Shown here in pieces: positions 34,202 to 43,430 of a stretch of 64,000 nt of DNA. The stretch spans positions 186,001 to 250,000 of the forward strand of contig NZ_JALKAJ010000001.1 of NCBI RefSeq assembly GCF_023015615.1. The letters are read 5' to 3'. This stretch comes from Qipengyuania sp. S6317L1. GTDB lineage: Bacteria > Pseudomonadota > Alphaproteobacteria > Sphingomonadales > Sphingomonadaceae. Within the stretch, counting starts at the first letter, position 1. Each line of letters starts with the position of its first letter. The position numbers and the translations under genes were made by a program. The notes under the pieces were generated by a model that was not told the origin of the DNA, searched no databases, and saw only the letters and a program-made list of their open reading frames with translations.

Positions 34202-36835
34202 ATGATTATTCATCCGGTTCGGCGCTTTGCCGCTTTTGTCGCTTCAGCCTTCGCATTGGTTTCTTTTTCAGACGGCGCGTTTGCGCAGTCCTATGTGCAG
34301 GCTGAATTTGACCCTTCGCTCCCGACGCTGACCGAGGTGATTGGCCACCAGCCCGGAGAGCGGATCACCAGCCCTGAAGAGACGGTGCGCTATCTTGAGG
34401 CACTGGTCGCTGCCGCGCCGGACCGCGCGCGCATGATCGAATATGCAACGAGCTGGCAGGGCAGGCCGCTCCACTATGTGGTTTTGACCGCGCCTGAAAA
34501 TATGGCGCGCCTCGATACAATCCGGACCGATATGGCCAATGTGGCAGCGGGGCGGCCAAGCAATGGCGATGCCCTGCCGGTAACCTGGCTTGCCTATTCG
34601 GTGCATGGCAACGAAATCGCCTCGACCGATGCAGCGATCATGATGGCCTATCATTTGCTGGCTGCGACCGATGATCCGCGAACCCGGCAAATCATGTCTG
34701 AAACGATCGTCGTGCTCGACCCGGTCCAGAACCCTGATGGCCGCGCGCGTTTCGTCAGCCATTTTCGCAATGCCTTGGGCATGACGCCTATCGGTGACAG
34801 GCAAGCAGCAGAACATGATGAAACCTGGCCCAGCGGGCGCGTCAATCACTACATGTTTGACCTCAACCGCGACTGGTTCACGCTGAGCCAGCCGGAGACG
34901 CGCGGCAAGGTCAGTGCGATGCTTGAGTGGAACCCGGTGGTGGTTGCCGACATTCACGAGATGGGCGGCGATCAGACCTATTTCTTCGCGCCAGCAGCAG
35001 ATCCGGTGAACCCCAATATTACGCCTGAACAGCTTGGCCTGTACGAGCTCATCGGGCGCAACAATGCGCGCAATTTTGATGCGTTGGGTGAACCCTATTT
35101 CACCCGCGAAATTTTCGACCTGTTCTATCCCGGCTATGGCGACACCTGGAACGCGCATCAGGGTGCGATCGGGATGACTTATGAGCAAGGCTCCGCACGC
35201 GGCCTTGTCTGGGACCGGCGCGATGGAACAGTGCTTCCCTATGGAACCACGGTTCGCAATCACTTCATCGCAAGTCTTTCGACAGCGGAAGCCGTGGCGC
35301 GCAACGCCGACAGATTTCTTGGCGATTATGCAAGATACCGCCGCGCCAATGCGAACGGCGCATCAGGCAGCGGGTCTTACGTCATTGATCTGGCGAGCCG
35401 CCGTTGGAATGCCGAGCGTCTGGGTCGCAGGCTGGCTGCACAAGGTATTGAGGTCGTGCGTCAATCGGGTCCTGTAACCGTATGTGGCCGCTCCTATCCG
35501 CAAGGTTATATTGCGGTTCCACAGGCGCAGCCCGCCGGTAAGTTGGTGCGAAGTCTTCTGGACAAGGATACGCAACTCCCTCGCGAGTTTATCACCGAAC
35601 AGGAAAAACGCCGCTCGATCGATCTGGATCACGAGCTTTACGATGTGACCGCATGGTCCCTGGGGGCGATGTCGGGTGTGAAGATTGATGTCTGCAACCG
35701 CGCTGTCGGGGGCGGTCTTCTGACCGGAGATGAGGTGATTGCACCTGTTGGTGATGCCACGGGTGCCTACGCTGTCGCTGTTCCATGGAGCGATAGCGGA
35801 CAGGCGACATTGGTGGCCCATGCCTTGCGCGAGGGGATCGAGGCGAGTTCCACCGACGAGGCGTTCACCAAGAACGGGCGGACATTCCCGCGTGGAACGG
35901 TGCTTTTTCCTGTTGCTCGAAACACGCCTGAAAAACTGGCGCGGCTGCGCGAACTCGCGGCCGAAATAGGCGCAGAAACCGTCGCTATTGACGATAGCTG
36001 GGTCGAAGACGGCCCCAATCTGGGAAGCTCTGCGTTCCGCCGGCTGACCGTGCCCAAGATCGCAATCGCGTGGGATGAAGGCGTATCGCAGCTGAGCGCC
36101 GGAGCATTTCGCTTTGTCATCGAACAGCGTCTTGGCCTGCCGGTCGTGCCGATCCGCACCAACCGTTTTGGCCGGGCTGACCTTTCCGAATACGATGTGG
36201 TGATCGTGCCCGACGGCTCTCCGAGCGGCGCTATGGGGTCGAGCGGTATCAGTAATCTGCGCAGCTTCGTATCTGGTGGCGGCGTTCTGGTGGCGGTTGG
36301 CAATTCGGTGCGGGCCTTTGCGTCGGGTGATGATGCGCTTCTTGCGGTCGAGCGTGAGGCTGCACTGGGGCGTTCCGCGAAGGACGAAAGCGTGGAAGCC
36401 GGATCACTTACCGAAGCCGAAGTGATCGAAAGCGAAGAAGAGTACCGCAAGCTTATCGCCAATCAGGAGGCCTTGCCTGATACGCTGCCCGGCGCGCTGC
36501 TCAACACCGTTGCCGACACCGAGCATTTCCTCTCGGCCGGGTATGACGATGGCGCAGTGGTGCTTGCCAGCGGTTCGCTTGTGTTTACGCCGCTTGATCG
36601 CTCCAACGGTAGCAACGTGCTGCGGTTCGCCGCAGCGGATTCGCTGATTGAAAGCGGCTATGTCTGGGACGAAAACCGGCGTCAGATCGCCTTCAAGCCT
36701 TATATGATGGCGCAAGGAACGGGCCGTGGAATGACCATTGCCTTTGCCCATGATCCTTCGACAAGAGCGTATCTCGACGGTCTCGATCTGCTAATCGCCA
36801 ATGCGGTTCTGGTCGCACCCTCGCGGGTGCGCTGA
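34202..36835 (+). CDS. Secreted M14 family zinc metallopeptidase
   Basis: About 877 residues from the ATG at 34202 (MIIHPVRRF), with a signal peptide ending DGAFAQ. The open frame extends up to 34013, but that part is not signal-like. The catalytic domain shows zinc ligands His135 and Glu138 (YSVHGNEIAS) and His252 (ADIHEMGGDQTYFF), plus the QNPDGR motif of carboxypeptidases. The C-terminal half has a glutamine-amidotransferase-like stretch (VVIVPDGSPSGAMG, SGGGVLVAVGN). Peptide substrates in the periplasm or outside the cell are likely. Divergent from the large receptor, it may feed peptides to it. Confidence 0.88.
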   Translation: MIIHPVRRFAAFVASAFALVSFSDGAFAQSYVQAEFDPSLPTLTEVIGHQPGERITSPEETVRYLEALVAAAPDRARMIEYATSWQGRPLHYVVLTAPENMARLDTIRTDMANVAAGRPSNGDALPVTWLAYSVHGNEIASTDAAIMMAYHLLAATDDPRTRQIMSETIVVLDPVQNPDGRARFVSHFRNALGMTPIGDRQAAEHDETWPSGRVNHYMFDLNRDWFTLSQPETRGKVSAMLEWNPVVVADIHEMGGDQTYFFAPAADPVNPNITPEQLGLYELIGRNNARNFDALGEPYFTREIFDLFYPGYGDTWNAHQGAIGMTYEQGSARGLVWDRRDGTVLPYGTTVRNHFIASLSTAEAVARNADRFLGDYARYRRANANGASGSGSYVIDLASRRWNAERLGRRLAAQGIEVVRQSGPVTVCGRSYPQGYIAVPQAQPAGKLVRSLLDKDTQLPREFITEQEKRRSIDLDHELYDVTAWSLGAMSGVKIDVCNRAVGGGLLTGDEVIAPVGDATGAYAVAVPWSDSGQATLVAHALREGIEASSTDEAFTKNGRTFPRGTVLFPVARNTPEKLARLRELAAEIGAETVAIDDSWVEDGPNLGSSAFRRLTVPKIAIAWDEGVSQLSAGAFRFVIEQRLGLPVVPIRTNRFGRADLSEYDVVIVPDGSPSGAMGSSGISNLRSFVSGGGVLVAVGNSVRAFASGDDALLAVEREAALGRSAKDESVEAGSLTEAEVIESEEEYRKLIANQEALPDTLPGALLNTVADTEHFLSAGYDDGAVVLASGSLVFTPLDRSNGSNVLRFAAADSLIESGYVWDENRRQIAFKPYMMAQGTGRGMTIAFAHDPSTRAYLDGLDLLIANAVLVAPSRVR

Positions 36836-36870
36836 AACCTGCGGGTTTTTCCTTAGCGTTTTTCCCGAGG

Positions 36871-36884
36871 GATTAAGGTTAATC
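36871..36884. promoter_or_regulatory. Palindrome upstream of the Kdo-type cassette
   Basis: GATTAA-GG-TTAATC is a perfect 14-base palindrome 87 bases before the first cassette gene. It may be an operator; no regulator is known. Confidence 0.35.
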
Positions 36885-36971
36885 AATCCTCATCATCGTG
36901 ACCTAGCACCCTTGTGACGCACCAAGGTCTGCAATCCAGCAGCCTTGCCACAAAGCATGCGAGGGGCGACG

Positions 36972-38159
36972 ATGCGGGTTCTGTTCTATCTGCCGGTGAT
37001 CACCCCGTGGTGGTTTGAAAACATCATTGTCCCGCTGCTGGAAAAGCTTGCGGCGGACAATGAGATTCATATTCTTGCACCGATTGTCTGGAAGGGCACG
37101 GGCGTGGGGCAATGCCAATACGATCTGTGCGCGCATATGCCGCAGATACATTGGCATATCGTAACCGATCACGACCACGTTTCAATGCGCACCAAGGCTA
37201 CACAGGCCGGTGCGATCATCGACTTCGTGAAAGGCCTGGCTCCCGATTTTGTGCTGTGTCGTTCGGCTGACCTTGAAACTGTGCGGCAATTTCCCGGTAT
37301 CGTGCGTCATATCACAGAGGGAGGCGCGGAACCGCTTTCGTTTCCCGTGGATGCGGTTCATTTCACGAAAGAGCCGTTTGCGCACGGGATCATCCCCGAT
37401 CTCGATGATGCGCATTTCAGGCGGCTTAATTCTCTGGTGGAACCCTATTGGCAGCCTCTGGTGGATGCGTGCCCTGCCAAGGGTGCGGCGCGAAATGCCA
37501 TTCGCCAATGGGCTAAGCTGCCCTTCGACCGCCCGATCCTTTTTCTTCCGCTAGAATATGAGCACGAGGAAAACTTCTTCACCATCCATCGCAAGGGCGC
37601 CTTGCCCAATGTTCGATGGGTTGAAGAACTGCTCGATGCATTGGACCCGCGCGTTTTTGTGGCGATGACCAACCACCCGCTGAACGAACTTTACGTCGAC
37701 AACAGCGCAATTGAAATGCTGGCGGCGACCCATCCCGAACGGCTTTCGCTTCTGCCTGCGCAAATGCCTAGCGGGGCGCGCACCACGCCGTCCCTTATGC
37801 GGGCTGCTGACGGTGTATATCTGGGCGATTCCAAGGCATTCTCGCTCGCTGCGTTCTGCGGGACACCGATCGTGCGTCGTTCCAAATTCGAAAGCGCGAA
37901 TTGGCTTGGGGCAAGCGAAAATCTGGAGGGGTTTGCCGCGGACCTCATCAAGGGATGCGCGCTGGCGCCAAGCGATGCGAGTGCACGCACATGGTTCGCT
38001 TGTCACGCAGCGAATAATCTCGTCTGGCCAAAGGATCCTGAACTGACTGGCGCAGACATTCTGGAGCGTCTTTCCAAACCATTCAACCCGGAACGCTGGG
38101 AGAGAAATCTCGGCGTTTACGCAGCAGACTGGATGCGCGGCGAGCAGGTGGCGACATGA
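36972..38159 (+). CDS. Glycosyltransferase-like protein of a Kdo-type cassette
   Basis: About 395 residues; the start at 36972 is fixed by GAGGGG six bases upstream, and the open frame extends to 36945. I do not recognise a named family. The layout looks like a two-domain GT-B fold: MRVLFYLPVITPWWFENIIV opens a Rossmann-like domain, and a second domain contains GVYLGDSKAFSLAAFCGTPI. The latter resembles the acceptor/donor-binding loop of capsule and teichoic-acid transferases. No signal peptide or membrane helix is evident. It overlaps the isomerase gene by 4 bases, so it probably uses or transfers the CMP-sugar made by this operon; that is inference. Confidence 0.55.
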   Translation: MRVLFYLPVITPWWFENIIVPLLEKLAADNEIHILAPIVWKGTGVGQCQYDLCAHMPQIHWHIVTDHDHVSMRTKATQAGAIIDFVKGLAPDFVLCRSADLETVRQFPGIVRHITEGGAEPLSFPVDAVHFTKEPFAHGIIPDLDDAHFRRLNSLVEPYWQPLVDACPAKGAARNAIRQWAKLPFDRPILFLPLEYEHEENFFTIHRKGALPNVRWVEELLDALDPRVFVAMTNHPLNELYVDNSAIEMLAATHPERLSLLPAQMPSGARTTPSLMRAADGVYLGDSKAFSLAAFCGTPIVRRSKFESANWLGASENLEGFAADLIKGCALAPSDASARTWFACHAANNLVWPKDPELTGADILERLSKPFNPERWERNLGVYAADWMRGEQVAT

Positions 38160-39148
38160 CCGCAGTGCCGGTAATCCAAGCGCCGCGAAACTCGCCCGCA
38201 TCCGATACATTTTACAGAGCGATTGCGAGCGAGAAGGATGCGTTGCAGGCCTTTCTGCAAACCCCGCCGCAAGCGTCAATCGAGAAGGTTATCGCCCTCA
38301 TCTCGGCGCAAAGTCAGTCCGTTATCGTCACAGGCATCGGTAAATCAGGTCATATCGCAGCCAAGATCGCGGCCACGATGTCGAGCCTTGGAACGCCAGC
38401 ACATTTCATGAATGCAGCAGAAGCCGCTCACGGCGATTTAGGGGCGGTGCGACCAGGCAGCCTCGTTATCATGCTGTCGCACAGTGGAACGACGCAAGAG
38501 ATCGCCCGGTTGGTTCCCATGCTGCGCGCCCGCGCCTGCATTCTGGTCGCTATAGTCGGGCGCAAGGATTCGCCGCTGGCAAGGGCTGCCGAGCACACGA
38601 TCCTTGCCGAAGTGGAAGGCGAGGCGGATCACATTGGAATGGCGCCGACCTCCAGCACCACATTGCATCTTGCGATCGGTGATGCGCTGGCGGTTGCAGC
38701 AAGCGCGAGGCGCGGGTTCACGCGCGATGATTTTTTGCAACATCATCCCGCTGGTCTTCTGGGTCGGCAGATGATCCCTGTCACAAACCTCATGCGACAC
38801 GGCGAGGATCTTCCGAAAGTGTCGCCCGAATTGCCCCTCGTTGACTTGCTCAGTGTCATGTCAGCGAAGCGCATGGGCGCTGCCTGCGTCGTTGATAGCG
38901 TTGATCGCCTACTTGGTCTGGTGGTTGATGGAGATGTGCGACGATACCTCCAGCGCGGCACGGATATCACCGGTGTAACAGCAGGGGAGCTGATGCAACC
39001 CTGCCCGCAAACAGTGGGACTGGACGCGACCCTTGGTGATGTCCTCGCGTTGCGATCCAAAGCACGGCGCGCGTGGCTGGTGTTGCCGGTGGTCGATGCC
39101 GAAGGCCACCTTGAAGGCATGCTCCATGCGCAAGATGTTCTGGAATAA
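38156..39148 (+). CDS. Arabinose-5-phosphate isomerase (KpsF/GutQ/KdsD family)
   Basis: A 330-residue protein with an N-terminal SIS domain (VTGIGKSGHIAAKIAATMSS, AAHGDLGAVR, SHSGTTQEIARL, APTSSTTLHLAIGDALAVA) and two C-terminal CBS motifs (after RQMIPVTNLM). The family converts ribulose-5-phosphate to arabinose-5-phosphate, the first step to 3-deoxy-octulosonate. It starts within the stop of the glycosyltransferase-like gene (ATGA), and the fusion gene follows 3 bases after its stop. Confidence 0.9.
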   Translation: MTAVPVIQAPRNSPASDTFYRAIASEKDALQAFLQTPPQASIEKVIALISAQSQSVIVTGIGKSGHIAAKIAATMSSLGTPAHFMNAAEAAHGDLGAVRPGSLVIMLSHSGTTQEIARLVPMLRARACILVAIVGRKDSPLARAAEHTILAEVEGEADHIGMAPTSSTTLHLAIGDALAVAASARRGFTRDDFLQHHPAGLLGRQMIPVTNLMRHGEDLPKVSPELPLVDLLSVMSAKRMGAACVVDSVDRLLGLVVDGDVRRYLQRGTDITGVTAGELMQPCPQTVGLDATLGDVLALRSKARRAWLVLPVVDAEGHLEGMLHAQDVLE

Positions 39149-39151
39149 GCG

Positions 39152-40468
39152 ATGAAGATTGTGGCCTTCATTCCCGCCAAGGGAAACAGCGAGCGAGTGC
39201 CCGGAAAGAACCGTGCGGTTCTGGATGGCGAACACCTTTTCAAACGAAAGCTGCGTCAGGCTCTCGACTGCCCCCTCATCACCGAGGTGTGTCTGGATAG
39301 CGAGGATGCCGAAATCGCCGCGCTCGCAAGCGATCTGCCCGTGACGTGGCTGGAGCGCCCGGCTTATCTTGCAACCAATGCCACCGACGGGCACGCCATG
39401 TTTGCATGGCAGTGCAGCCAAAGACCCGGCGCCGACATCTGGGTCCAATTGCTGTGCACAGCCCCGTTCGTCACCGCCGATACAATCACCCGCGCGCTTG
39501 AGGCTCTGATTGAGAACCCCAGTGCCGACAGTCTTGTGGGCGTTGTTCGCGAGAAACACTATTGCTGGGCTCACGGGCGCCCTCAATACCTTGATGCAAA
39601 GGGCTGTGTTCCCAACAGTGGCGACCTGCCTGAAACCGTTGCGGAGGCGATGAGCCTTTACATGGTGCGACGATCAGAAAACGGCACGCCTCCGGATCAG
39701 CGCTATGGCCGCTCACCCATCATGTTTGAGCTTGATCCAACCGAACAGATCGACATCGACACTCCCTCGGATTTTGCCCTCGCAGAGACAATTGCCGCCG
39801 GACAACGCTCACGCGAGGCCGCTCGTTTCCGATCAATGACGGGCGTCCTTTCCTCCACCGTCCTCGCCGACATCGCCAAGGAACTTGGTATCCCGGCGGT
39901 CCTGCCTGCACATATCCGCCCGACCACAGGCGGCAAAGTTATGGGAAGGGCCAAGACCCTGAAATTGGGCAAAGTGAACCGCGACGCCCCGAGCGACGCA
40001 TGGAAAGGAATTTACGGCGCCCTTCAATCCTATGGTTTCGTGCGGCAGGGTGATGTCATCATGGTTGCCAATGAAGTTCCTGGGCGCGCGTATTTCGGGG
40101 ACCTCAACGCATCGCTCGCCGTCAGGGCGGGGGCGGTCGGCGCCGTGATCGACGGCGTCACCCGCGATACCGAGGATGTGCGACGCCTTGGACTGCCGGT
40201 TTATGCGCACGCCAGCCACTGCAACGACATCAAGTTTGAGGGCACTCTCAAAGCCATGAATACCCCGATCCGCATCGGCGAGGTCCCGATCAGCAACGAC
40301 GATGTGGTGTTTGCTGATGAAGACGGCGTGGTGGTCATCCCGCAAAGCGACTGGAGCAAGGTTGAGGCTCTTGCCTGGGATGTCCTCGCAACCGAAGCCC
40401 AGATCCGCCTGAGCGCGGCGCGCGGCGATGATGTGCAGAAGATCTTATCGGCGCATGGCGCGTTTTAG
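39152..40468 (+). CDS. CMP-sugar cytidylyltransferase fused to an RraA/HMG-aldolase-like domain
   Basis: A 438-residue two-domain protein. Residues 1-215 match the acylneuraminate/Kdo cytidylyltransferase family: FIPAKGNSERVPGKNR is the nucleotide-binding loop, VQLLCTAPFVTADTI follows, and EQIDIDTPSDFALAE closes the domain. Residues ~230-438 match the RraA-like fold: GRAKTLKLG, GDVIMVANEVPGRAYFGDLN, and the GVTRDTED motif (Arg338, Asp339) that in HMG/CHA aldolases binds the 2-oxo-4-hydroxy acid and metal. RraA-fold aldolases release pyruvate from such acids, the same chemical class as Kdo. The fusion is unusual. The junction is clean, with no frameshift. Confidence 0.82.
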   Translation: MKIVAFIPAKGNSERVPGKNRAVLDGEHLFKRKLRQALDCPLITEVCLDSEDAEIAALASDLPVTWLERPAYLATNATDGHAMFAWQCSQRPGADIWVQLLCTAPFVTADTITRALEALIENPSADSLVGVVREKHYCWAHGRPQYLDAKGCVPNSGDLPETVAEAMSLYMVRRSENGTPPDQRYGRSPIMFELDPTEQIDIDTPSDFALAETIAAGQRSREAARFRSMTGVLSSTVLADIAKELGIPAVLPAHIRPTTGGKVMGRAKTLKLGKVNRDAPSDAWKGIYGALQSYGFVRQGDVIMVANEVPGRAYFGDLNASLAVRAGAVGAVIDGVTRDTEDVRRLGLPVYAHASHCNDIKFEGTLKAMNTPIRIGEVPISNDDVVFADEDGVVVIPQSDWSKVEALAWDVLATEAQIRLSAARGDDVQKILSAHGAF

Positions 40469-40474
40469 GAGGCG

Positions 40475-41302
40475 GTGATGAAGCACGTTCAAGTCGGCAA
40501 TCTGACCATCGGGAGTGACCAGCCATTTGTCCTCATCGCCGGGCCTTGCGCGATGGAAAGCCGGGAACATGCGCTGGAAATGGCTGCGGGCCTCAACGAG
40601 ATCTGCACAGCTCTCGGCATAGGGTTCATCTACAAATCTTCTTTCGACAAAGGCAATCGAACCGCGGTGTCTTCTCCTCGCGGTATCGGGCTTGGTGAGG
40701 CGTTGAACGTCTTCAGCGAAATCCGCGAAACTTTAGGCTGCCCGGTGATCACCGATGTCCACGAACCCGCGCAGTGCGCGCCCGTGGCGCAGGTGGTAGA
40801 CGTGCTGCAAATCCCCGCCTTCCTGTGCCGTCAAACCGATCTGCTCCTCGCAGCGGGGAAAACAGGGCGCGCGATCAATGTAAAGAAGGGACAGTTTCTG
40901 GCGCCTTGGGATATGCCCAATGTGGCGGCCAAGATTGCCAGCACCGGCAATGACAACATCCTCCTGTGCGAGCGAGGGAGCAGCTTTGGCTACAACACGC
41001 TCGTCAACGATATGCGAAGCCTGCCGATCATGGCTGGGACCGGCTATCCGGTGGTATTTGACGCCACACACTCGGTCCAGCAGCCCGGTGGGCAGGGGAC
41101 TTCCAGCGGCGGGCAGCGCGAGTTTGTCGCACCGCTCGCGCGCGCCGCGCTGGCGGTGGGCGTAGCTGCACTCTTTATCGAAACGCATCAGGAACCTGAT
41201 GGCGCGCCGAGCGATGGGCCCAATATGATCCCGCTCGCTCAGATGCGCGCTTTGCTGGAGCAGTTGCGACCGTTCGATGGCCTCGCCAAATCGCTATTGT
41301 AG
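40475..41302 (+). CDS. kdsA: 3-deoxy-8-phosphooctulonate synthase
   Basis: A 275-residue aldol-type enzyme that condenses phosphoenolpyruvate with arabinose-5-phosphate to form Kdo-8-phosphate. Motifs: [74 protein letters not shown] and [18 protein letters not shown]. Cys24 in AGPC marks the metal-dependent class; the metal-independent enzymes have Asn there. The ribosome binding site GGAGG lies at the end of the previous gene. No Kdo-8-phosphate phosphatase (kdsC) is present in the cassette. Confidence 0.93.
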   Translation: MMKHVQVGNLTIGSDQPFVLIAGPCAMESREHALEMAAGLNEICTALGIGFIYKSSFDKGNRTAVSSPRGIGLGEALNVFSEIRETLGCPVITDVHEPAQCAPVAQVVDVLQIPAFLCRQTDLLLAAGKTGRAINVKKGQFLAPWDMPNVAAKIASTGNDNILLCERGSSFGYNTLVNDMRSLPIMAGTGYPVVFDATHSVQQPGGQGTSSGGQREFVAPLARAALAVGVAALFIETHQEPDGAPSDGPNMIPLAQMRALLEQLRPFDGLAKSLL

Positions 41303-41426
41303 CTCGGCGGGCCCTCCCGAAATTCGGCGACCCCATCAAAATCTCCTGCAAACGACATGATTGATGCTCGATTGCGATGCGAGAGCGTGTATGGTTTTCA
41401 AAGCGCATGAAACACGGGGCATTGAA

Positions 41427-42659
41427 GTGAAGCGAATTCTCGATTGGATCAAACGACATCCGATTATCACTGTCATCATCGCGCTTGTCCTTTTGGCGAT
41501 TGTGTGGGCCATCTTCTCCTCGGGTGAGCGCGACTACGAATATGTCTCTGAAGAGGCTAGCGTGGGTGAAGTGGCCCGTGTCGTGTCCGCCAGCGGCACG
41601 TTGAGAGCGCTCAACACGATCAACGTGGGCGCGGAAGTTTCCGGCCAGATCACGCAGGTTTATGTCGACTTCAACTCGCCCGTGGCCGCTGGCCAATTGC
41701 TCGCAGAAATAGACGCAACGCGGCCCCGCGCCCGTGTGACCCAAGCCCGCGCGCAGGTGGATCTGGCGCGCGCCAGCCTTGCTCAGGCACAGGCCTCGAT
41801 CGCCCGCTCTACAACAGATGTCGATGTGCAAACTCGCGAATTTGCCCGGCGTAAGGAGCTGGCGGAAAAGGGCTTCGTATCGACCGCTGGATTGGATCAG
41901 GCGGAGAATGCCCTCGTTGCGGCCAAGGCCAATCTGAGCACCGCGCAGGCACAGGCACAAAGCGCGCGCGCCCAGATTGCTCAGAGCATGGCAGAGCTGG
42001 AATCGGCGCGCCTCGATCTCTCGCGCACTCGCATCGTCGCGCCCACCAGCGGGGTCGTAATCGACAAGCTGGTTGAACCCGGCACGACGGTTGCAGCAAA
42101 CTTCCAGACGCCCAACCTCTTTACCATCGCCGCCGACACAAGCCGCATGCAGGTCGAGGCCTCGGTGGATGAGGCTGACATTGGTCAGGTGCGTTCGGGC
42201 CAGACGGTGCGCTTTACCGTCGATTCCTACCCCGATGCCGACTTCGAGGCATCGGTTCAGCAAATTCGCCAGTCCGCCACGCAGTCGGGAAATGCGGTTA
42301 GCTATCTCGTCATTCTCGATGTCGACAATTCCGACGGACGCTTGCTTACCGGCATGACTGCCAATGTCGAGATTATCACTGGCACGAAGTCAGATGTGCT
42401 TCGCGTGCCGGTTGCTGCCACCCGCTTCTTGCCGCGCGAAGATGATCGCGGTGAGCAGCTTGACGAGGAAGGCGAGGATGCGAAGCAGGCATATGTCTGG
42501 GTGCCGGCCGAAGATCCATATGCGCCTTCGCGGATCGCGGTCACAATCGGGCTTGAGGGCGAAGATTATGTCGAGATCACCAGTGGCATTGAGGCCGGGC
42601 AAAGCGTGCTCGTTCGCTCCAGATCCTTGCGTGGCGATGGCTCTGGCGAAGGTTCTTAG
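41427..42659 (+). CDS. MacA-type periplasmic adaptor (HlyD/RND-like membrane fusion protein)
   Basis: About 410 residues from a GTG at 41427, chosen because it places a membrane anchor (IITVIIALVLLAIVWAIF) near the N-terminus with positive residues before it; the open frame begins at 41361. The rest has lipoyl-like segments (VSASGTLRALNTINVGAEVS, TRIVAPTSGVVIDKLVEPGT) flanking a long coiled-coil rich in Ala and Gln (residues ~110-180), then a beta-barrel. It bridges the inner-membrane transporter encoded next to an outer-membrane channel. No TolC-like gene is adjacent. Confidence 0.88.
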   Translation: MKRILDWIKRHPIITVIIALVLLAIVWAIFSSGERDYEYVSEEASVGEVARVVSASGTLRALNTINVGAEVSGQITQVYVDFNSPVAAGQLLAEIDATRPRARVTQARAQVDLARASLAQAQASIARSTTDVDVQTREFARRKELAEKGFVSTAGLDQAENALVAAKANLSTAQAQAQSARAQIAQSMAELESARLDLSRTRIVAPTSGVVIDKLVEPGTTVAANFQTPNLFTIAADTSRMQVEASVDEADIGQVRSGQTVRFTVDSYPDADFEASVQQIRQSATQSGNAVSYLVILDVDNSDGRLLTGMTANVEIITGTKSDVLRVPVAATRFLPREDDRGEQLDEEGEDAKQAYVWVPAEDPYAPSRIAVTIGLEGEDYVEITSGIEAGQSVLVRSRSLRGDGSGEGS

Positions 42660-42665
42660 GGCGCG

Positions 42666-43430
42666 ATGATGGCCACCCCCGCAACGCCTCGAACCGCAAC
42701 GGATCAGCCGCTTATCGAAACCCGCAAGCTTGTCAAAAGCTACAATCTGGGCGGCGAGACCATCCATGCGGTCAATGGCGTGTCGCTCAGCATCGAGCGG
42801 GGCGAATATGTTGCTATCATGGGGACCAGCGGCTCTGGCAAATCGACCTTCATGAACATGATCGGCTGCCTTGATGTGCCCACATCTGGACAAGTCCTGA
42901 TCGACGGGACGCCCACCGCGTCCATGTCGAGCGATGAACTGGCCAGTTTGCGCAATGAGAAAATCGGCTTTGTTTTCCAGCAATTCAATCTGCTCGCCCG
43001 CACATCCTCGATCGACAATGTCGCGGTGCCGCTCATCTATGCGGGCATCGACAAGGCAGAGCGGCGAGAGCGGGCGATTGCCAAGCTTCGGGACATGGGG
43101 CTGGGCGACCGGCTTCTCAACACGCCGGCCAAGCTTTCGGGCGGTCAGCAGCAGCGAGTCGCTATCGCAAGGGCGCTTGTGACCGAGCCATTGGTGCTGC
43201 TCGCAGACGAGCCCACCGGCGCTCTCGACACCCGAACAAGTGAAGAGATCATGGCGATCTTCGAGAAGCTCAATGCGGCTGGTATCACGGTGATTGTCGT
43301 CACCCATGAAGACGAGATCGCAGATCACGCCAAGCGCCGGATTGAATTTCGCGACGGTAAGGTGATCGAGGATCGTCTCGTCAAAAATCGCACGGTTGCA
43401 AGCGCCCACGCCGAAGCGGAGGGCGTCTGA
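42666..43430 (+). CDS. MacB/LolD-type ABC transporter ATP-binding protein
   Basis: A 254-residue ATPase with Walker A GTSGSGKST, Q-loop FQQFNLLAR, signature LSGGQQQR, Walker B VLLADEPTGALD and H-loop VVTHEDE. The LLARTSSIDNVAVPLIYAG region is typical of MacB/LolD ATPases. In E. coli MacB this domain is fused to the permease; here the two are separate genes that share one base, so they are translated together. Confidence 0.94.
   Translation: MMATPATPRTATDQPLIETRKLVKSYNLGGETIHAVNGVSLSIERGEYVAIMGTSGSGKSTFMNMIGCLDVPTSGQVLIDGTPTASMSSDELASLRNEKIGFVFQQFNLLARTSSIDNVAVPLIYAGIDKAERRERAIAKLRDMGLGDRLLNTPAKLSGGQQQRVAIARALVTEPLVLLADEPTGALDTRTSEEIMAIFEKLNAAGITVIVVTHEDEIADHAKRRIEFRDGKVIEDRLVKNRTVASAHAEAEGV

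Noticed and set aside
36871..36884. CtrA site upstream of the Kdo-type cassette
   Set aside because: The two TTAA half-sites are only 2 bases apart, not the 7 expected for CtrA; kept as an unassigned palindrome.
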